Shown: positions 19,686-28,969 of the stretch, piece by piece
Layout: every line of letters starts with the position of its first letter
Position numbering within the stretch: the first letter of the stretch is position 1
NCBI GenBank assembly: GCA_963793465.1
Contig: CAWCAJ010000012.1
Location: 558,001 to 622,000 of the forward strand
Direction of reading: 5' to 3'
Length of the DNA stretch: 64,000 nt
Source of the DNA: CAJQPP01 sp963793465
Lineage (GTDB): Bacteria; Planctomycetota; Planctomycetia; Pirellulales; Pirellulaceae
The notes under the pieces: generated by a model
Told to the model about the DNA's origin: nothing
Seen by the model: only the letters and a program-made list of their open reading frames with translations
Databases searched by the model: none
Made by a program: the position numbers and the translations under genes

Positions 19686-20231
19686 ATGCCTTCCGCTGAC
19701 GTGCAATCGCGACCCGATTCATTGCTGGAGGCGTTGTTCACCGAACATCGCCAACGCGCTTGCCGTTATGCTCGCTGGCTGGTTGGCAATGACTGCGATG
19801 CGGAGGAAGTCGTTCAGGAGGCCTTCGTGCGTCTGGCGCGGCAGCCTGTGGACGAGCTTGCGGGTGCGGACAACCAGCAACGCTTTACGGGAATCCTGTT
19901 CACGACCGTGCGTAATCTTTCCATCGATTTGCTGCGGAAGAACGGACGTCGCAAGAACATTTCCCTGACACACCTGCATGAACCGATCGTGGAAGACCCG
20001 GATACGGCCTCCGCTGAACGGCTGGACCAGCAAATACAAAAATCGATCCGGGGACTGCCGGACCATTGGGCGGAGGCACTGAAACTGAAGATCACGGGTG
20101 AATTGACCTATCAGGAAATTGCGGACGTGTTGGGCTGCAGCAAGGCTCAGGTACGAACCTGGATCTTTCGCGGCCGGCGACAAATTGCCTGCGACTTGAC
20201 TCAAACCGGTTGGCTGGAAAACCTGCAATGA
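19686..20231 (+). CDS. ECF-type RNA polymerase sigma factor
   Basis: The 181-aa protein has sigma region 2 (ALFTEHRQRACRYARWLVG, DAEEVVQEAFVRL) and region 4 with helix-turn-helix (ELTYQEIADVLGCSKAQVRTWI). It lacks regions 1 and 3, as expected for extracytoplasmic-function factors. I chose the ATG at 19686, because the longer open frame upstream includes non-coding sequence. The stop overlaps the start of the anti-sigma gene by 4 bases (ATGA at 20228-20231), indicating coupling. It likely directs RNA polymerase to its own operon and the downstream coiled-coil gene. Confidence 0.9.
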   Translation: MPSADVQSRPDSLLEALFTEHRQRACRYARWLVGNDCDAEEVVQEAFVRLARQPVDELAGADNQQRFTGILFTTVRNLSIDLLRKNGRRKNISLTHLHEPIVEDPDTASAERLDQQIQKSIRGLPDHWAEALKLKITGELTYQEIADVLGCSKAQVRTWIFRGRRQIACDLTQTGWLENLQ

Positions 20232-21088
20232 AAAGAGACTGTGCGGAATATGAAGTGTGGATGAGCGCCGCCATCGATGGCGAGCTGGATGCCGGCGAGG
20301 TTCAGGAGCTGGAATTTCACACCACCCAATGCCCGCAATGCCACCAACAATACCAGCGGTTTGAAAGTCTTAACGATTGGCTGATTCAACAGGATTCGGC
20401 GGCGGCAGGGATCTGGGTTCGCGAGCCGGATAAGCGGGCCGCCTGCGTCCCCGCCACTGCTGCGGGCCACTCCGGCGAGTCACCCGGGTCGCGTCCGGGA
20501 ATTGGGACGCCGAACGGACAGGTCGGACAGGGGCCACTGAACGGACAGGGTCATGGTCTGATGAATGGGACGCCACAGCCTTCCCAATTGCAGCCTTCCC
20601 AATTGCAGCCTTCCCAATTGCAGCTTTCCCAATTGCAGCCTTCCCAATTGCAGCCTTCCCAATTGCAGCCTTCCCAATTGCAGCCTTCCCAATTGCAGCC
20701 TTCCGAATTGGAATCACCCATCCCCCATCGTCGCCGGTCCTCTGGCCTGCGCGGCCGGGCCTGGTTGGGCGGGGGCCTGTTGGCGGCAACGGCAGCCGGA
20801 TTGGCTTCCTTGATGAGCGTCGGTGATGACCCGGCGATCAACGCTCCGACGGTAGCGGACGTTTTGCTGCCTGTGGAAAAGGTGGTCTATCTGAACGAGC
20901 AATCCCAGTTCATTCAACTTTCCCAGGCGCGGGTCATGCAACAGGAATTGCGAACGCTGAAATTGATGGCTCAGTTCTCCAGTGGCGATCCCGCGGAAAT
21001 TGAATCCATCGAACAGAAGATCGATTCCTTGATGCGACGCGTGCAAGAACTGCACGATAGCCCGTTGAATCCTCCCTTAAACCCTTGA
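20228..21088 (+). CDS. Zinc-binding anti-sigma factor with repeat linker
   Basis: The N-terminal domain has a ZAS-type motif HxxxCxxC (H31, C35, C38). It is followed by a linker with a QPSQL repeat (listed separately), a single transmembrane helix (about residues 180-200, LLAATAAGLASLM), and a C-terminal periplasmic helical segment. This matches a membrane-bound anti-sigma that holds the preceding ECF factor. The start overlaps the sigma stop. It may also control the coiled-coil gene 125 bases downstream. Confidence 0.85.
   Translation: MKRDCAEYEVWMSAAIDGELDAGEVQELEFHTTQCPQCHQQYQRFESLNDWLIQQDSAAAGIWVREPDKRAACVPATAAGHSGESPGSRPGIGTPNGQVGQGPLNGQGHGLMNGTPQPSQLQPSQLQPSQLQLSQLQPSQLQPSQLQPSQLQPSQLQPSELESPIPHRRRSSGLRGRAWLGGGLLAATAAGLASLMSVGDDPAINAPTVADVLLPVEKVVYLNEQSQFIQLSQARVMQQELRTLKLMAQFSSGDPAEIESIEQKIDSLMRRVQELHDSPLNPPLNP
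20579..20713 (+). repeat. 15-bp in-frame minisatellite in the anti-sigma gene
   Basis: Nine tandem copies of ccttcccaattgcag (the fourth has one change and the last is degenerate) encode PSQLQ. The length is in-frame, so copy-number change would lengthen or shorten the cytoplasmic linker without breaking the gene. Confidence 0.95.
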
Positions 21089-21212
21089 GCACCCAACCCA
21101 ACGCAGCCCAATCCCTGATTCCCATTTGACAATCCGGCCGGCAGACAGGCTTCGCGAATCACCCCGGCAACCCATACGTTTCTCCCAAATTCCGAACTAA
21201 TTGGAGTATCCC

Positions 21213-22559
21213 ATGAAGTACCGACAGGTTTTGATCTGGCAAATGTGTTGTTTCCTGTTGGCGATGCCTGGTGTATCGCTGGCCCAGGAAGCCCAGGAAG
21301 AGCTCGAGCGAAATCGGGAGCGCCTGGAGCAACAAGCCGAAAAAGCAGCGCGAGCAGCCGAGAAATGGGCTGAGAAAAATGGCGATCAGATTGAACGCTG
21401 GGCCGAGAAACATGCTCACGAATGGGAATCTTGGGCCAAGCAATTTGAAAGTCGTTGGGAACGTTGGGCGGAAGAACAGGAAGAGGTCTGGGAAAGTTGG
21501 GCCGAAGATTACGCCCAACGTTGGGAAAAATGGGGCCAAGAGTTAAGCGAAGGCGAGATCAGCCCCGAGAAAATCCGCTACATGATCGATCGCAACCTGG
21601 AAATGATCGGGGAGATGCCGCTGGGACAACTGGTCGAAAAATTGGCGGAACAGGGACTGGAATTGAAAGATGCGCCCTGGGATTCCCTGGAAGACCTGCA
21701 GGGCATCATGGACGATTCGATTGAACAGGGATTGCAGGAACTGGAAAGACAGGGGGGCGTCCCTGGCATGTCGGAAGCCGATCTGCAAAGCCGCGTAGAA
21801 AAACTGCAAGCCGCCCTGGAAAAGATGCGTTCCGGGCTGGAAAAAAGAGGCCGCAAGACGGATGAAAAGGCGGATGCCGAGATCGGGGCCTATGAACAAG
21901 CCCTGGAAAAATATCAGCACATGGCGGAAAAGGCTCGTGCCGAGTCGGAACTTGCTCGTGAACAGGCAGAAAAAGCCCGTCAACAGGTGGAAGAGGCCTA
22001 TCGTCAGGCGGTCCAGCAGCGTGAGGAGTCGGAGAAGCGGCTGTCCCAACGCCGCGAAAGAAAGCTGGCCGAAGACGTTGAAAAAGCCGAACAGGCCAAC
22101 TCAACGGACGCGGAGGCCGATCGGATTCGCCGCGAGTTGGAAGGACGTAGTGAGCGGGTTGAGCGTGGCGAACGCCGGGACCGCGACGCAAAACGAGAAG
22201 CCGAGCGACGTGCCCGGGCCGATGCGCAACGTGCCCGCAACCGTGAGCGACGGGCAGCCGAACAGGCTCGCCAGGAACAGCAACGCGGCGACACTCAAAA
22301 AGCGGAATCCCAGCGTGTTCGTGACCGGGCGGCCCGCGATCCCGCTTCCGACAACGACCTCATGCGACAACTCTATCGGGAACTGGAACAGGAACGCAGC
22401 CGGATTCGGGAACGCGAGTCACAGATGCTTGAGCTACGCCGCGAAATGGAACAGCTGCGTAAGGAACTCCGCCGTATCCGAGATCGCAAGGACGAAGACG
22501 AAGACGAAGACGAGGACGAAGACGAAGACGAAGACGATGACGATGACGATGACACTTGA
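21213..22559 (+). CDS. Secreted coiled-coil protein with Trp hendecad repeats
   Basis: The 448-aa protein has a signal peptide (hydrophobic core CCFLLAMPGVSLA, cleavage near residue 24), then a long charged helical region. Residues 52-107 contain an 11-residue repeat with Trp at W52, W63, W74, W85, W96 and W107, and a second Trp at W71, W82, W93 and W104. The middle and C-terminal parts are Arg/Glu/Lys-rich coiled coil, and the C-terminus is a run of Asp/Glu. The ATG at 21213 has GGAG 6 bases upstream (21203-21206). I do not recognise the family. Its position after the sigma/anti-sigma pair suggests an envelope-stress or structural role. A strong terminator follows. Confidence 0.8.
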   Translation: MKYRQVLIWQMCCFLLAMPGVSLAQEAQEELERNRERLEQQAEKAARAAEKWAEKNGDQIERWAEKHAHEWESWAKQFESRWERWAEEQEEVWESWAEDYAQRWEKWGQELSEGEISPEKIRYMIDRNLEMIGEMPLGQLVEKLAEQGLELKDAPWDSLEDLQGIMDDSIEQGLQELERQGGVPGMSEADLQSRVEKLQAALEKMRSGLEKRGRKTDEKADAEIGAYEQALEKYQHMAEKARAESELAREQAEKARQQVEEAYRQAVQQREESEKRLSQRRERKLAEDVEKAEQANSTDAEADRIRRELEGRSERVERGERRDRDAKREAERRARADAQRARNRERRAAEQARQEQQRGDTQKAESQRVRDRAARDPASDNDLMRQLYRELEQERSRIRERESQMLELRREMEQLRKELRRIRDRKDEDEDEDEDEDEDEDDDDDDDT

Positions 22560-22568
22560 TCAAAGGGG

Positions 22569-22609
22569 CAGGCTACTTTTTGGTGAAAGTAGCCTGTCTT
22601 TTTTGTTTT
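22569..22609 (+). terminator. Rho-independent terminator after the coiled-coil gene
   Basis: A perfect 11-bp hairpin (CAGGCTACTTT and AAAGTAGCCTG, 6-base loop) is followed by a run of about ten T residues. It separates this gene from the convergent DUF454 gene. Confidence 0.9.
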
Positions 22610-22616
22610 GGGAAAT

Positions 22617-23168
22617 TTAATCCAATGAAGACCGCGGATCGGCCGCCACGTTGTGGCGTCGAAAGCGAGCAATCACCACGGTACCGATCACGCCCGATAG
22701 TAGTAACACCCCCACGACCCAATGTGGCACTTGGGGCGAGTTCCACAACATCCAGCCGCTGACGGAAATCGCCGTCCACATCATCAGCATGGCGGCGATC
22801 TTCGCCCGCCAGGGCATTTCGGCGTTGCCATCCAGGTACCGGTGAAAGGGAGAAAAAAAGCGATTACGCACCAATCTCTGCTCCAGCCAAGGGCAACTCT
22901 TGGTTAAACAGATCGAGGCCAGAATCAATGGGCCAGCCGTGGGGATCCCCGGCAACACCACTCCAACGGCGGCTACCAAAACCCACATCAAACCGACCAG
23001 CAGCAAAATCCAACGCCTCAAGCTGCCGATCTCAAGCGAAGGTTGATTGCCCGCGTCGACGACCGCGGCCGGGCCCGGGACGGTCGCGGATTGTTTGCCG
23101 GCCGTTTGCACTTTCAGCGAGTTCATGACCGGGCAGCGGTCAATTGGCTTTTCAGTGGCTGCATTCAC
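22617..23168 (-). CDS. DUF454 (YbaN-like) inner-membrane protein
   Basis: The 183-aa protein has three or four transmembrane segments and the DUF454 core VLPGIPTAGPLILASI...SPFHRYLDG. The function of this family is not known. The ATG at 23168 gives an N-terminus of about 50 polar residues; an ATG at 23126 (MNSLKVQ) would shorten it. It converges with the preceding gene and shares its terminator region. Confidence 0.88.
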   Translation of the reverse strand: MNAATEKPIDRCPVMNSLKVQTAGKQSATVPGPAAVVDAGNQPSLEIGSLRRWILLLVGLMWVLVAAVGVVLPGIPTAGPLILASICLTKSCPWLEQRLVRNRFFSPFHRYLDGNAEMPWRAKIAAMLMMWTAISVSGWMLWNSPQVPHWVVGVLLLSGVIGTVVIARFRRHNVAADPRSSLD

Positions 23169-23495
23169 GATCTTGGGGTCCAGAGATCAACGGTCTTTCT
23201 TCGCAGGGCAGTCACCCTCGTCCTCACTTTATCCACACTGTGGCGTGCATCATAGATCCACTGCCATTCCTGCCATTTTTTAATTTCCGCAGAGCGTCCC
23301 CGAAAAACCGCATTCTGTGGACGGCTTTAACCTGAAACTCAGCCTGTGGGCCAAGAGCCGATTCATCGCCGAGCCTGGTATCAAACGTGCATCAGATCCC
23401 ACTGACTGCGATCTGCGAGCGACGATGGCTGAAGCATCGGTTAAATCGGGCAATTCACTGCGGAAGGCTTTCCGTAATTCGGTTACAATGAGTGT
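23169..23495. other. Intergenic region upstream of the DUF1549/1553 gene
   Basis: No gene is seen. A TACAAT at 23484-23489 lies only 6 bases before the ATG at 23496, so the mRNA could be leaderless or nearly so; I see no matching -35 element. Confidence 0.35.
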
Positions 23496-26400
23496 ATGAC
23501 TACACGCGGTGCAACTCGACATTTCTGGAATGCGCTGGTCGCGTTAGCGGTGACCTGCCTGTCGCAAGGTGCCAGCGGCATAATCGATCCCCAGGATCGG
23601 TCCAGCCAAGGGGACCAGGAACTGGCGTTGCCTGCCAGCGTGAGCTTCAACGCCCATATTCGGCCGATCATGTCGAATACCTGTTTTGCTTGTCATGGCC
23701 CGGACGACAATGCGAATACCAGCGGCATACGTTTGGATTCTTTTGCCGCGGCAGTGGATGAGGGCGGCGTGATCAATCCGGGCCAGGCTGAGGAATCGCG
23801 GGTCTACCGGCGATTGATGGACCCGGACGATCCCATGCCGCCGGCGGATTTCAGGCATCAGTTGACCGACTATCAGAAGGCTCTGTTTCGCAAGTGGATT
23901 GAGCAGGGAGCCACCTACCAGCAGCATTGGGCCTACACGCCGCTGACGCGACCGAATGTTCCCCCGGTCAACGGCATCGCGGAACGGGTGGCCAATCCGA
24001 TTGACGCCTTCGTGTTGCAACGCTTGCAAGTGCAAGGGGTGCAACCCACGCCTCTGGCGGACAAGGCCACATTGCTGCGTCGGCTCAGTCTCGACTTAAT
24101 TGGCGTGCCCCCCAGTCCCGCGGAGTTGGCTCGGTTTTTAAGTGATACCGCGACCGATGCTTATGAAAGACAGGTGGAACGCCTGCTGGAATCTCCCCGA
24201 TATGGCGAGCGGATGGCATCCCGCTGGTTGGACATCGTGCGGTTCAGCGATACGGTGGGATTCCACGGTGACCAAAACCAGCGAATTTTCCCCTACCGGG
24301 ATTACGTCATCGATTCCATCAATCGCAATCAGCCGTTTGATGAGTTTACGCGTGAGCAATTGGCGGGTGACCTGCTGGACCAACCCACGGACCGGCAACT
24401 GGTAGCCACCGGCTTGATTCGTTTGAACATGATGACACGTGAAGGCGGAGCCCAACCGGGTGAATATCTGGCCAAATACAAGGCGGACCGTGTGCGGATG
24501 ATCGGTACCGCATGGTTGGGAGCCACCACGGGCTGTTGCGAGTGCCACAATCACAAGTACGACCCGTTTACGATTCGCGATTTCTATTCGCTGGGCGCTT
24601 TCTTTGACGATGTTCAACAATGGGGGGTTTACCACGACTACGGTTACACACCCAATCCTGACCTGAGGGGATTCAGCAACGACCATCCCTTTCCGCCGGA
24701 ATTACGAATTGCCAGTGAGTCCCTGATTCGGGAAATCCAGTATCTGGAGAGGCAAGGGGAAGCGGCGGCAGCGGCAGCGGTCAACGCGGATCCCCCACCG
24801 GCGACCGGGGAGGAAGTCGATCAGTGGTTGTCACTGCTGCAATCCTACTTTGCACGAAATGGCGATCGCTGGCAGTCCCTACAGGCGGTCACCGTGACGT
24901 GCCGTTTTCCTGAGTCGGTTCAAACCACTGCGGACGATGTGATCCGGTTTCCCGATCCACCGGTATCCAACCAGCAATACCAGCTGGCCTTGCGTACGCC
25001 GTTCCCGGTGTGGGTCCGCTCGTTGAAAATGGAAGTGTTGCCCACACCAGGGCTTGGCGGCAGAGTCGGGCGTGATACGGACGGAGGTTTCTCAGCCGCC
25101 CTCTCGGTAACCCATCAAGAGCGGGTGGATCGCCCGGCATCCGACCCGATTCGGCAGCTGCCAGTCGCCCCACGTTTTGTCCGCATCGAGTCGGCGGGCC
25201 GCAAGACTCTGTCACTGGCCGAAGTCGAGTTGTTCATTGCTGGCTCCGACAACGAACAGCCAGTCAATATCGCAGGCACGGGGACCGTCACCCAGTCTTC
25301 GGTTGATCAAGACGGCGTGGCGTCGCGAGCCATCGATGGCGACACGTCGGCAGAGGACTCTGAAAACTCGGTGACACTGACCCGTCACGAGAACAACCCC
25401 TGGTGGGAACTGGACCTGGGCAAGCAACACAACCTCGCTGCGATCGCAATCTGGAATGGCAAGGACCTTAAGGACCGATACCGGCGGCAGGACCTGCGGG
25501 TGTCGCTGTTGGACAGCGATCGCCGCCCCCTGTTAACGAAGGAAACGGAACTTACCGATGCCGTCTTGACGTGGCAGGTACCCGCCACGGTTTCCGAACT
25601 GGATCTGTTGCCACCGCTTTCGATCGTTCGCGCCCAGGCCGATCGATTCTCAACCAATCAGTACTCGAACGGTTACCCCTCGCCGTTTCTGGGTGATCGC
25701 TGGGTTTCCGGACCGGGACGCTGGCAATTACCCGCCGACGAAGCCAAGCAACCCCACACCGCGGTCTACCACTTGGACCAACCGATCCTGTTGAAGCCTG
25801 AGGATCGCTTGTCGATCCAATTGGACAGTCAGGATGTGGGTCGTCTGCGATTTTCGATTTCCCCCGTTTCCCGGTTTGTGGTCAGCGAGCAAGCCTTGAC
25901 GGATGGCTTAAGCAGTGAGCTCGCCGCTTTGCGATCCACTGGGTTATCGCCGCTTGCTGGTGGCTCGACCGGCCCCGGGCAACTCGTTCTTGAGGGTCAA
26001 CGTCCCGCCCTGGCCGCCGCCTGGTATCAACAGCGGACGCCCCTGGATCAACAGTCACCATCGGTTCAGCGGTTCAGCCAAGCCATCGCCGAATGCCGTT
26101 CGGGGTGGGCGCTGAGCCTGGTCAGCCAACCGTTGGCAACCGAGCGAATCCCGATTTCCCGCGTTTTGCCCCGGGGAGACTGGCAAAATGGATCGGGAGC
26201 CGAAGTGGTGCCCAACACGCCTCACTTCCTTCCCGGCTATCAAGCTCAGCCGCCGGGTCGATTGAGCCGACTGGACCTGGCGAAGTGGTTAACCTCACCC
26301 GAGAACCCTTTGACCGCCCGCCACTACGTCAACCGCACGTGGAAACACTTTTTCGGTTCCGGCTTGTCCAACGTTCTGGATGATCTTGGTAACCAGGGTG

Positions 26401-27206
26401 GCTGGCCCAGCCACCCGCAGCTGCTGGATTGGTTGGCTTGGCAATTCCAACAGGATTGGGATCGAAAACAGATCTCACGTTTGATCGTGACCAGTACGAC
26501 CTATCGTCAGCAAGCCGCCGTCCGCCGCGATCTGGTGCAACGGGATCCCTACAATCGCTGGTTGGCGCAACAATCGCCGCGGCGTCTGGAAGCCGAAGCC
26601 ATCCGCGACAATGCACTGGCAATTGCGGGGCTGTTGTTGGACGACTGGACGGGAGGGCCAAGTATTTTTCCCTTCCAACCTGCCGGGTACTATGCCAATT
26701 TGCAATTCCCCAATCGCAGGTACCTGGATCAGCAGGACGGCCGCCAGTATCGGCGCGGTGTGTACATGCATTGGCAACGCACGTTCTTGCATCCCATGCT
26801 GGCCAATTTTGACGCGCCTTCCCGCGACGAGTGCACGGCCGATCGCACGACCAGCAACAGCCCCCAGCAAGCGTTGACGCTGCTAAACGATCCCGTGTTT
26901 GTCGAAGCCTCCAGGGCATTGGCGGCACGTCTGTGCCGGGAAAGACCGCAGGGCTCGTTTGCGGAGCGAGTGCAACTTGCCTTTCTGCTGGCTTTGAGCC
27001 GCGCTCCTGAGCCGCAGGAGTTGAATTCGCTGGAGAGACTGTACGAATCGCAGCAAAGCTATTTCACGGCCAACCCGCAAGCTGCGGCCGAATACCAGGA
27101 AACAGGAGCCTACCCGATCGAGACAGAAGATGTGGTGTCGCAGGCCGCGTTGGCCCAGGTATGCCGCGTGATCCTGAACTTGCACGAGACGATTACACGT
27201 TACTAG
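23496..27206 (+). CDS. Planctomycete cytochrome-c-like / DUF1549 / DUF1553 protein
   Basis: The 1236-aa protein begins with a signal peptide. A PSCyt1-type haem motif CFACH follows (C63, C66, H67). Next are DUF1549 (about residues 155-360), a discoidin/F5-F8-like region near 545-690 (WWELDLGKQHNLAAIAIW), and DUF1553 toward the C-terminus (about 900-1200). The family is abundant in Planctomycetota and its function is not established; periplasmic or membrane-associated carbohydrate or protein processing is often proposed. A DUF1501 gene follows after about 60 bases, as usual for these pairs. Confidence 0.9.
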   Translation: MTTRGATRHFWNALVALAVTCLSQGASGIIDPQDRSSQGDQELALPASVSFNAHIRPIMSNTCFACHGPDDNANTSGIRLDSFAAAVDEGGVINPGQAEESRVYRRLMDPDDPMPPADFRHQLTDYQKALFRKWIEQGATYQQHWAYTPLTRPNVPPVNGIAERVANPIDAFVLQRLQVQGVQPTPLADKATLLRRLSLDLIGVPPSPAELARFLSDTATDAYERQVERLLESPRYGERMASRWLDIVRFSDTVGFHGDQNQRIFPYRDYVIDSINRNQPFDEFTREQLAGDLLDQPTDRQLVATGLIRLNMMTREGGAQPGEYLAKYKADRVRMIGTAWLGATTGCCECHNHKYDPFTIRDFYSLGAFFDDVQQWGVYHDYGYTPNPDLRGFSNDHPFPPELRIASESLIREIQYLERQGEAAAAAAVNADPPPATGEEVDQWLSLLQSYFARNGDRWQSLQAVTVTCRFPESVQTTADDVIRFPDPPVSNQQYQLALRTPFPVWVRSLKMEVLPTPGLGGRVGRDTDGGFSAALSVTHQERVDRPASDPIRQLPVAPRFVRIESAGRKTLSLAEVELFIAGSDNEQPVNIAGTGTVTQSSVDQDGVASRAIDGDTSAEDSENSVTLTRHENNPWWELDLGKQHNLAAIAIWNGKDLKDRYRRQDLRVSLLDSDRRPLLTKETELTDAVLTWQVPATVSELDLLPPLSIVRAQADRFSTNQYSNGYPSPFLGDRWVSGPGRWQLPADEAKQPHTAVYHLDQPILLKPEDRLSIQLDSQDVGRLRFSISPVSRFVVSEQALTDGLSSELAALRSTGLSPLAGGSTGPGQLVLEGQRPALAAAWYQQRTPLDQQSPSVQRFSQAIAECRSGWALSLVSQPLATERIPISRVLPRGDWQNGSGAEVVPNTPHFLPGYQAQPPGRLSRLDLAKWLTSPENPLTARHYVNRTWKHFFGSGLSNVLDDLGNQGGWPSHPQLLDWLAWQFQQDWDRKQISRLIVTSTTYRQQAAVRRDLVQRDPYNRWLAQQSPRRLEAEAIRDNALAIAGLLLDDWTGGPSIFPFQPAGYYANLQFPNRRYLDQQDGRQYRRGVYMHWQRTFLHPMLANFDAPSRDECTADRTTSNSPQQALTLLNDPVFVEASRALAARLCRERPQGSFAERVQLAFLLALSRAPEPQELNSLERLYESQQSYFTANPQAAAEYQETGAYPIETEDVVSQAALAQVCRVILNLHETITRY

Positions 27207-27268
27207 CCAGTCCCGGCCGATTCGGTCCCGGTACTGCCGACTGGAAGCCGACTGGAAGGAAAGCACCC

Positions 27269-28717
27269 ATGCCAGAATTCCGACGTTCAGCCTTGGACCT
27301 CGACCGGTCCCGCAGGACTTTTATCTCCCGCTCCTTTGCCGGCATTGGTTCGTTGGCAATGGCGTCATTGATGCACGCGTCTGCCGTGCGAGGCCATTCC
27401 GCTGCCACAGCCGATCCTCCTTGGCCGGCGTTGCCGGGTCTACCCCATTTTGCGGCCCGGGCCAAGCGGATCGTGCATCTGTGTATGGCGGGCGGGCCCT
27501 CCCACCTGGAATCACTGGATCCCAAACCGGACCTGGATCGAATCAATGGTCAGCCCTTTCCCGAATCGATCACGGCCGGCGAACAACTTGCCCAGTTGCA
27601 AAATTCACAACTGAATGCCATGGGGTCGTTTTGCAAGTTCAAGAAGTGGGGCCAGTCGGGCCTCGAGATATCGGAACTTTTCCCCCACATTGGGTCGATT
27701 GCCGATGACCTGTGCATCATCCGCAGCATGACCACCGAACAAATCAATCACGATACGGCACACGCATTCATGAACACGGGCTCGATCATCAAGGGTCGTC
27801 CCTGCATGGGCAGCTGGTTGTTATATGGATTGGGTGCGGAGACCGAAAATCTGCCGGGTTACATCGTGATGACTTCTCAGGGGCCGGGAGCCCAACCGGT
27901 TTCGGCCCGCCAATGGAGTGCCGGTATTTTGCCCAGCAAGTTCCAGGGGATTGCATTCCAAAGCAGAGGACTGCCGGTGCATTACATCGGCAACCCGGCC
28001 GGAGTCTGTCAATCGACCCAGCGTCTGGTAGTGGACGAGATCCAACGCTTGAACGGTCGACTGGCAGAACGCCACCTGGACCCGGAAATCGAGACGCGGA
28101 TTGCCCAGTACGAAATGGCCTTTCAAATGCAGACGGCCACTCCCGAGTTGATCGACTTTTCTGACGAGACCCCGGAAACCCTGGACCTGTACGGCGTCAA
28201 GACACCGGGCGACGGTTCCTTTGCCGCCAATTGTCTGATGGCCAGGAGGTTACTGGAACGGGGGGTCCGCTTCGTACAGCTCTATCATCGCGGCTGGGAT
28301 CATCATCGGAATCTGAAAAACGACTTCAGCAAATCTGCCCTGGACTGCGATCAGCCCAGCGCCGCTCTGGTGAAAGATCTGAAGGCCCGCGGGATGCTGG
28401 AAGACACTCTGGTTCTGTGGGGTGGTGAATTTGGACGCACCCCGATGGCGCAAGGGGGTGACGGGCGGGATCATCACATCAACGCATTCAGCGTCTGGAT
28501 GGCCGGTGGCGGTGTGCGATCGGGGTTGGCCTATGGCGGCACCGACGAGCTAGGTTATCGCAGCGTAGAAAATGTCGTGACCGTGCACGATCTTCACGCT
28601 ACCCTGCTGCATCTGTTTGGCATCGACCATGAGCGCTTTAGCCAAAAGTTTCAGGGGCTGGATCTGCGATTGACCGGTGTGGAACCGGCTCGAGTGGTTC
28701 ACGCGATTGTCAGCTGA
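27269..28717 (+). CDS. DUF1501 family protein (Tat-exported)
   Basis: The 482-aa protein has a twin-arginine-type signal (RRTFISRSFAGIG) and the DUF1501 blocks HLCMAGGPSHLESLDPK, GWDHH and GGEFGRTP. It belongs to an alkaline-phosphatase-like fold superfamily (sulfatase relatives), but its activity is unknown. I chose the ATG at 27269, with AAGGA 8 bases upstream; the open frame extends back into the previous gene. It pairs with the DUF1549/1553 gene. Confidence 0.9.
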   Translation: MPEFRRSALDLDRSRRTFISRSFAGIGSLAMASLMHASAVRGHSAATADPPWPALPGLPHFAARAKRIVHLCMAGGPSHLESLDPKPDLDRINGQPFPESITAGEQLAQLQNSQLNAMGSFCKFKKWGQSGLEISELFPHIGSIADDLCIIRSMTTEQINHDTAHAFMNTGSIIKGRPCMGSWLLYGLGAETENLPGYIVMTSQGPGAQPVSARQWSAGILPSKFQGIAFQSRGLPVHYIGNPAGVCQSTQRLVVDEIQRLNGRLAERHLDPEIETRIAQYEMAFQMQTATPELIDFSDETPETLDLYGVKTPGDGSFAANCLMARRLLERGVRFVQLYHRGWDHHRNLKNDFSKSALDCDQPSAALVKDLKARGMLEDTLVLWGGEFGRTPMAQGGDGRDHHINAFSVWMAGGGVRSGLAYGGTDELGYRSVENVVTVHDLHATLLHLFGIDHERFSQKFQGLDLRLTGVEPARVVHAIVS

Positions 28718-28969
28718 GGACCCAAACGCTGGCACCGCATGCTGTCGCCTGCAGGAGAATAGCCTGTTTCGTCACGGCGTCGCGTCAGGGCGTGCAAAAG
28801 GTTCGAAAAAACGGGTACGGCACACCTGACACCTCCGCTCGGCGGGATCGAGTCAGATGATCTCCGCCAGACAATTGACTCGCGGACCCCTGAAAATCCG
28901 GTCCCAAAATGACCTGTGACGGAATGACGGGTTTGGCTACGATCCCCGCACCTGGAACCCGCGGAAACT

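Noticed and set aside
20579..20713. CRISPR-like array in the anti-sigma gene
   Set aside because: The 15-bp copies are contiguous and in-frame with no spacers.
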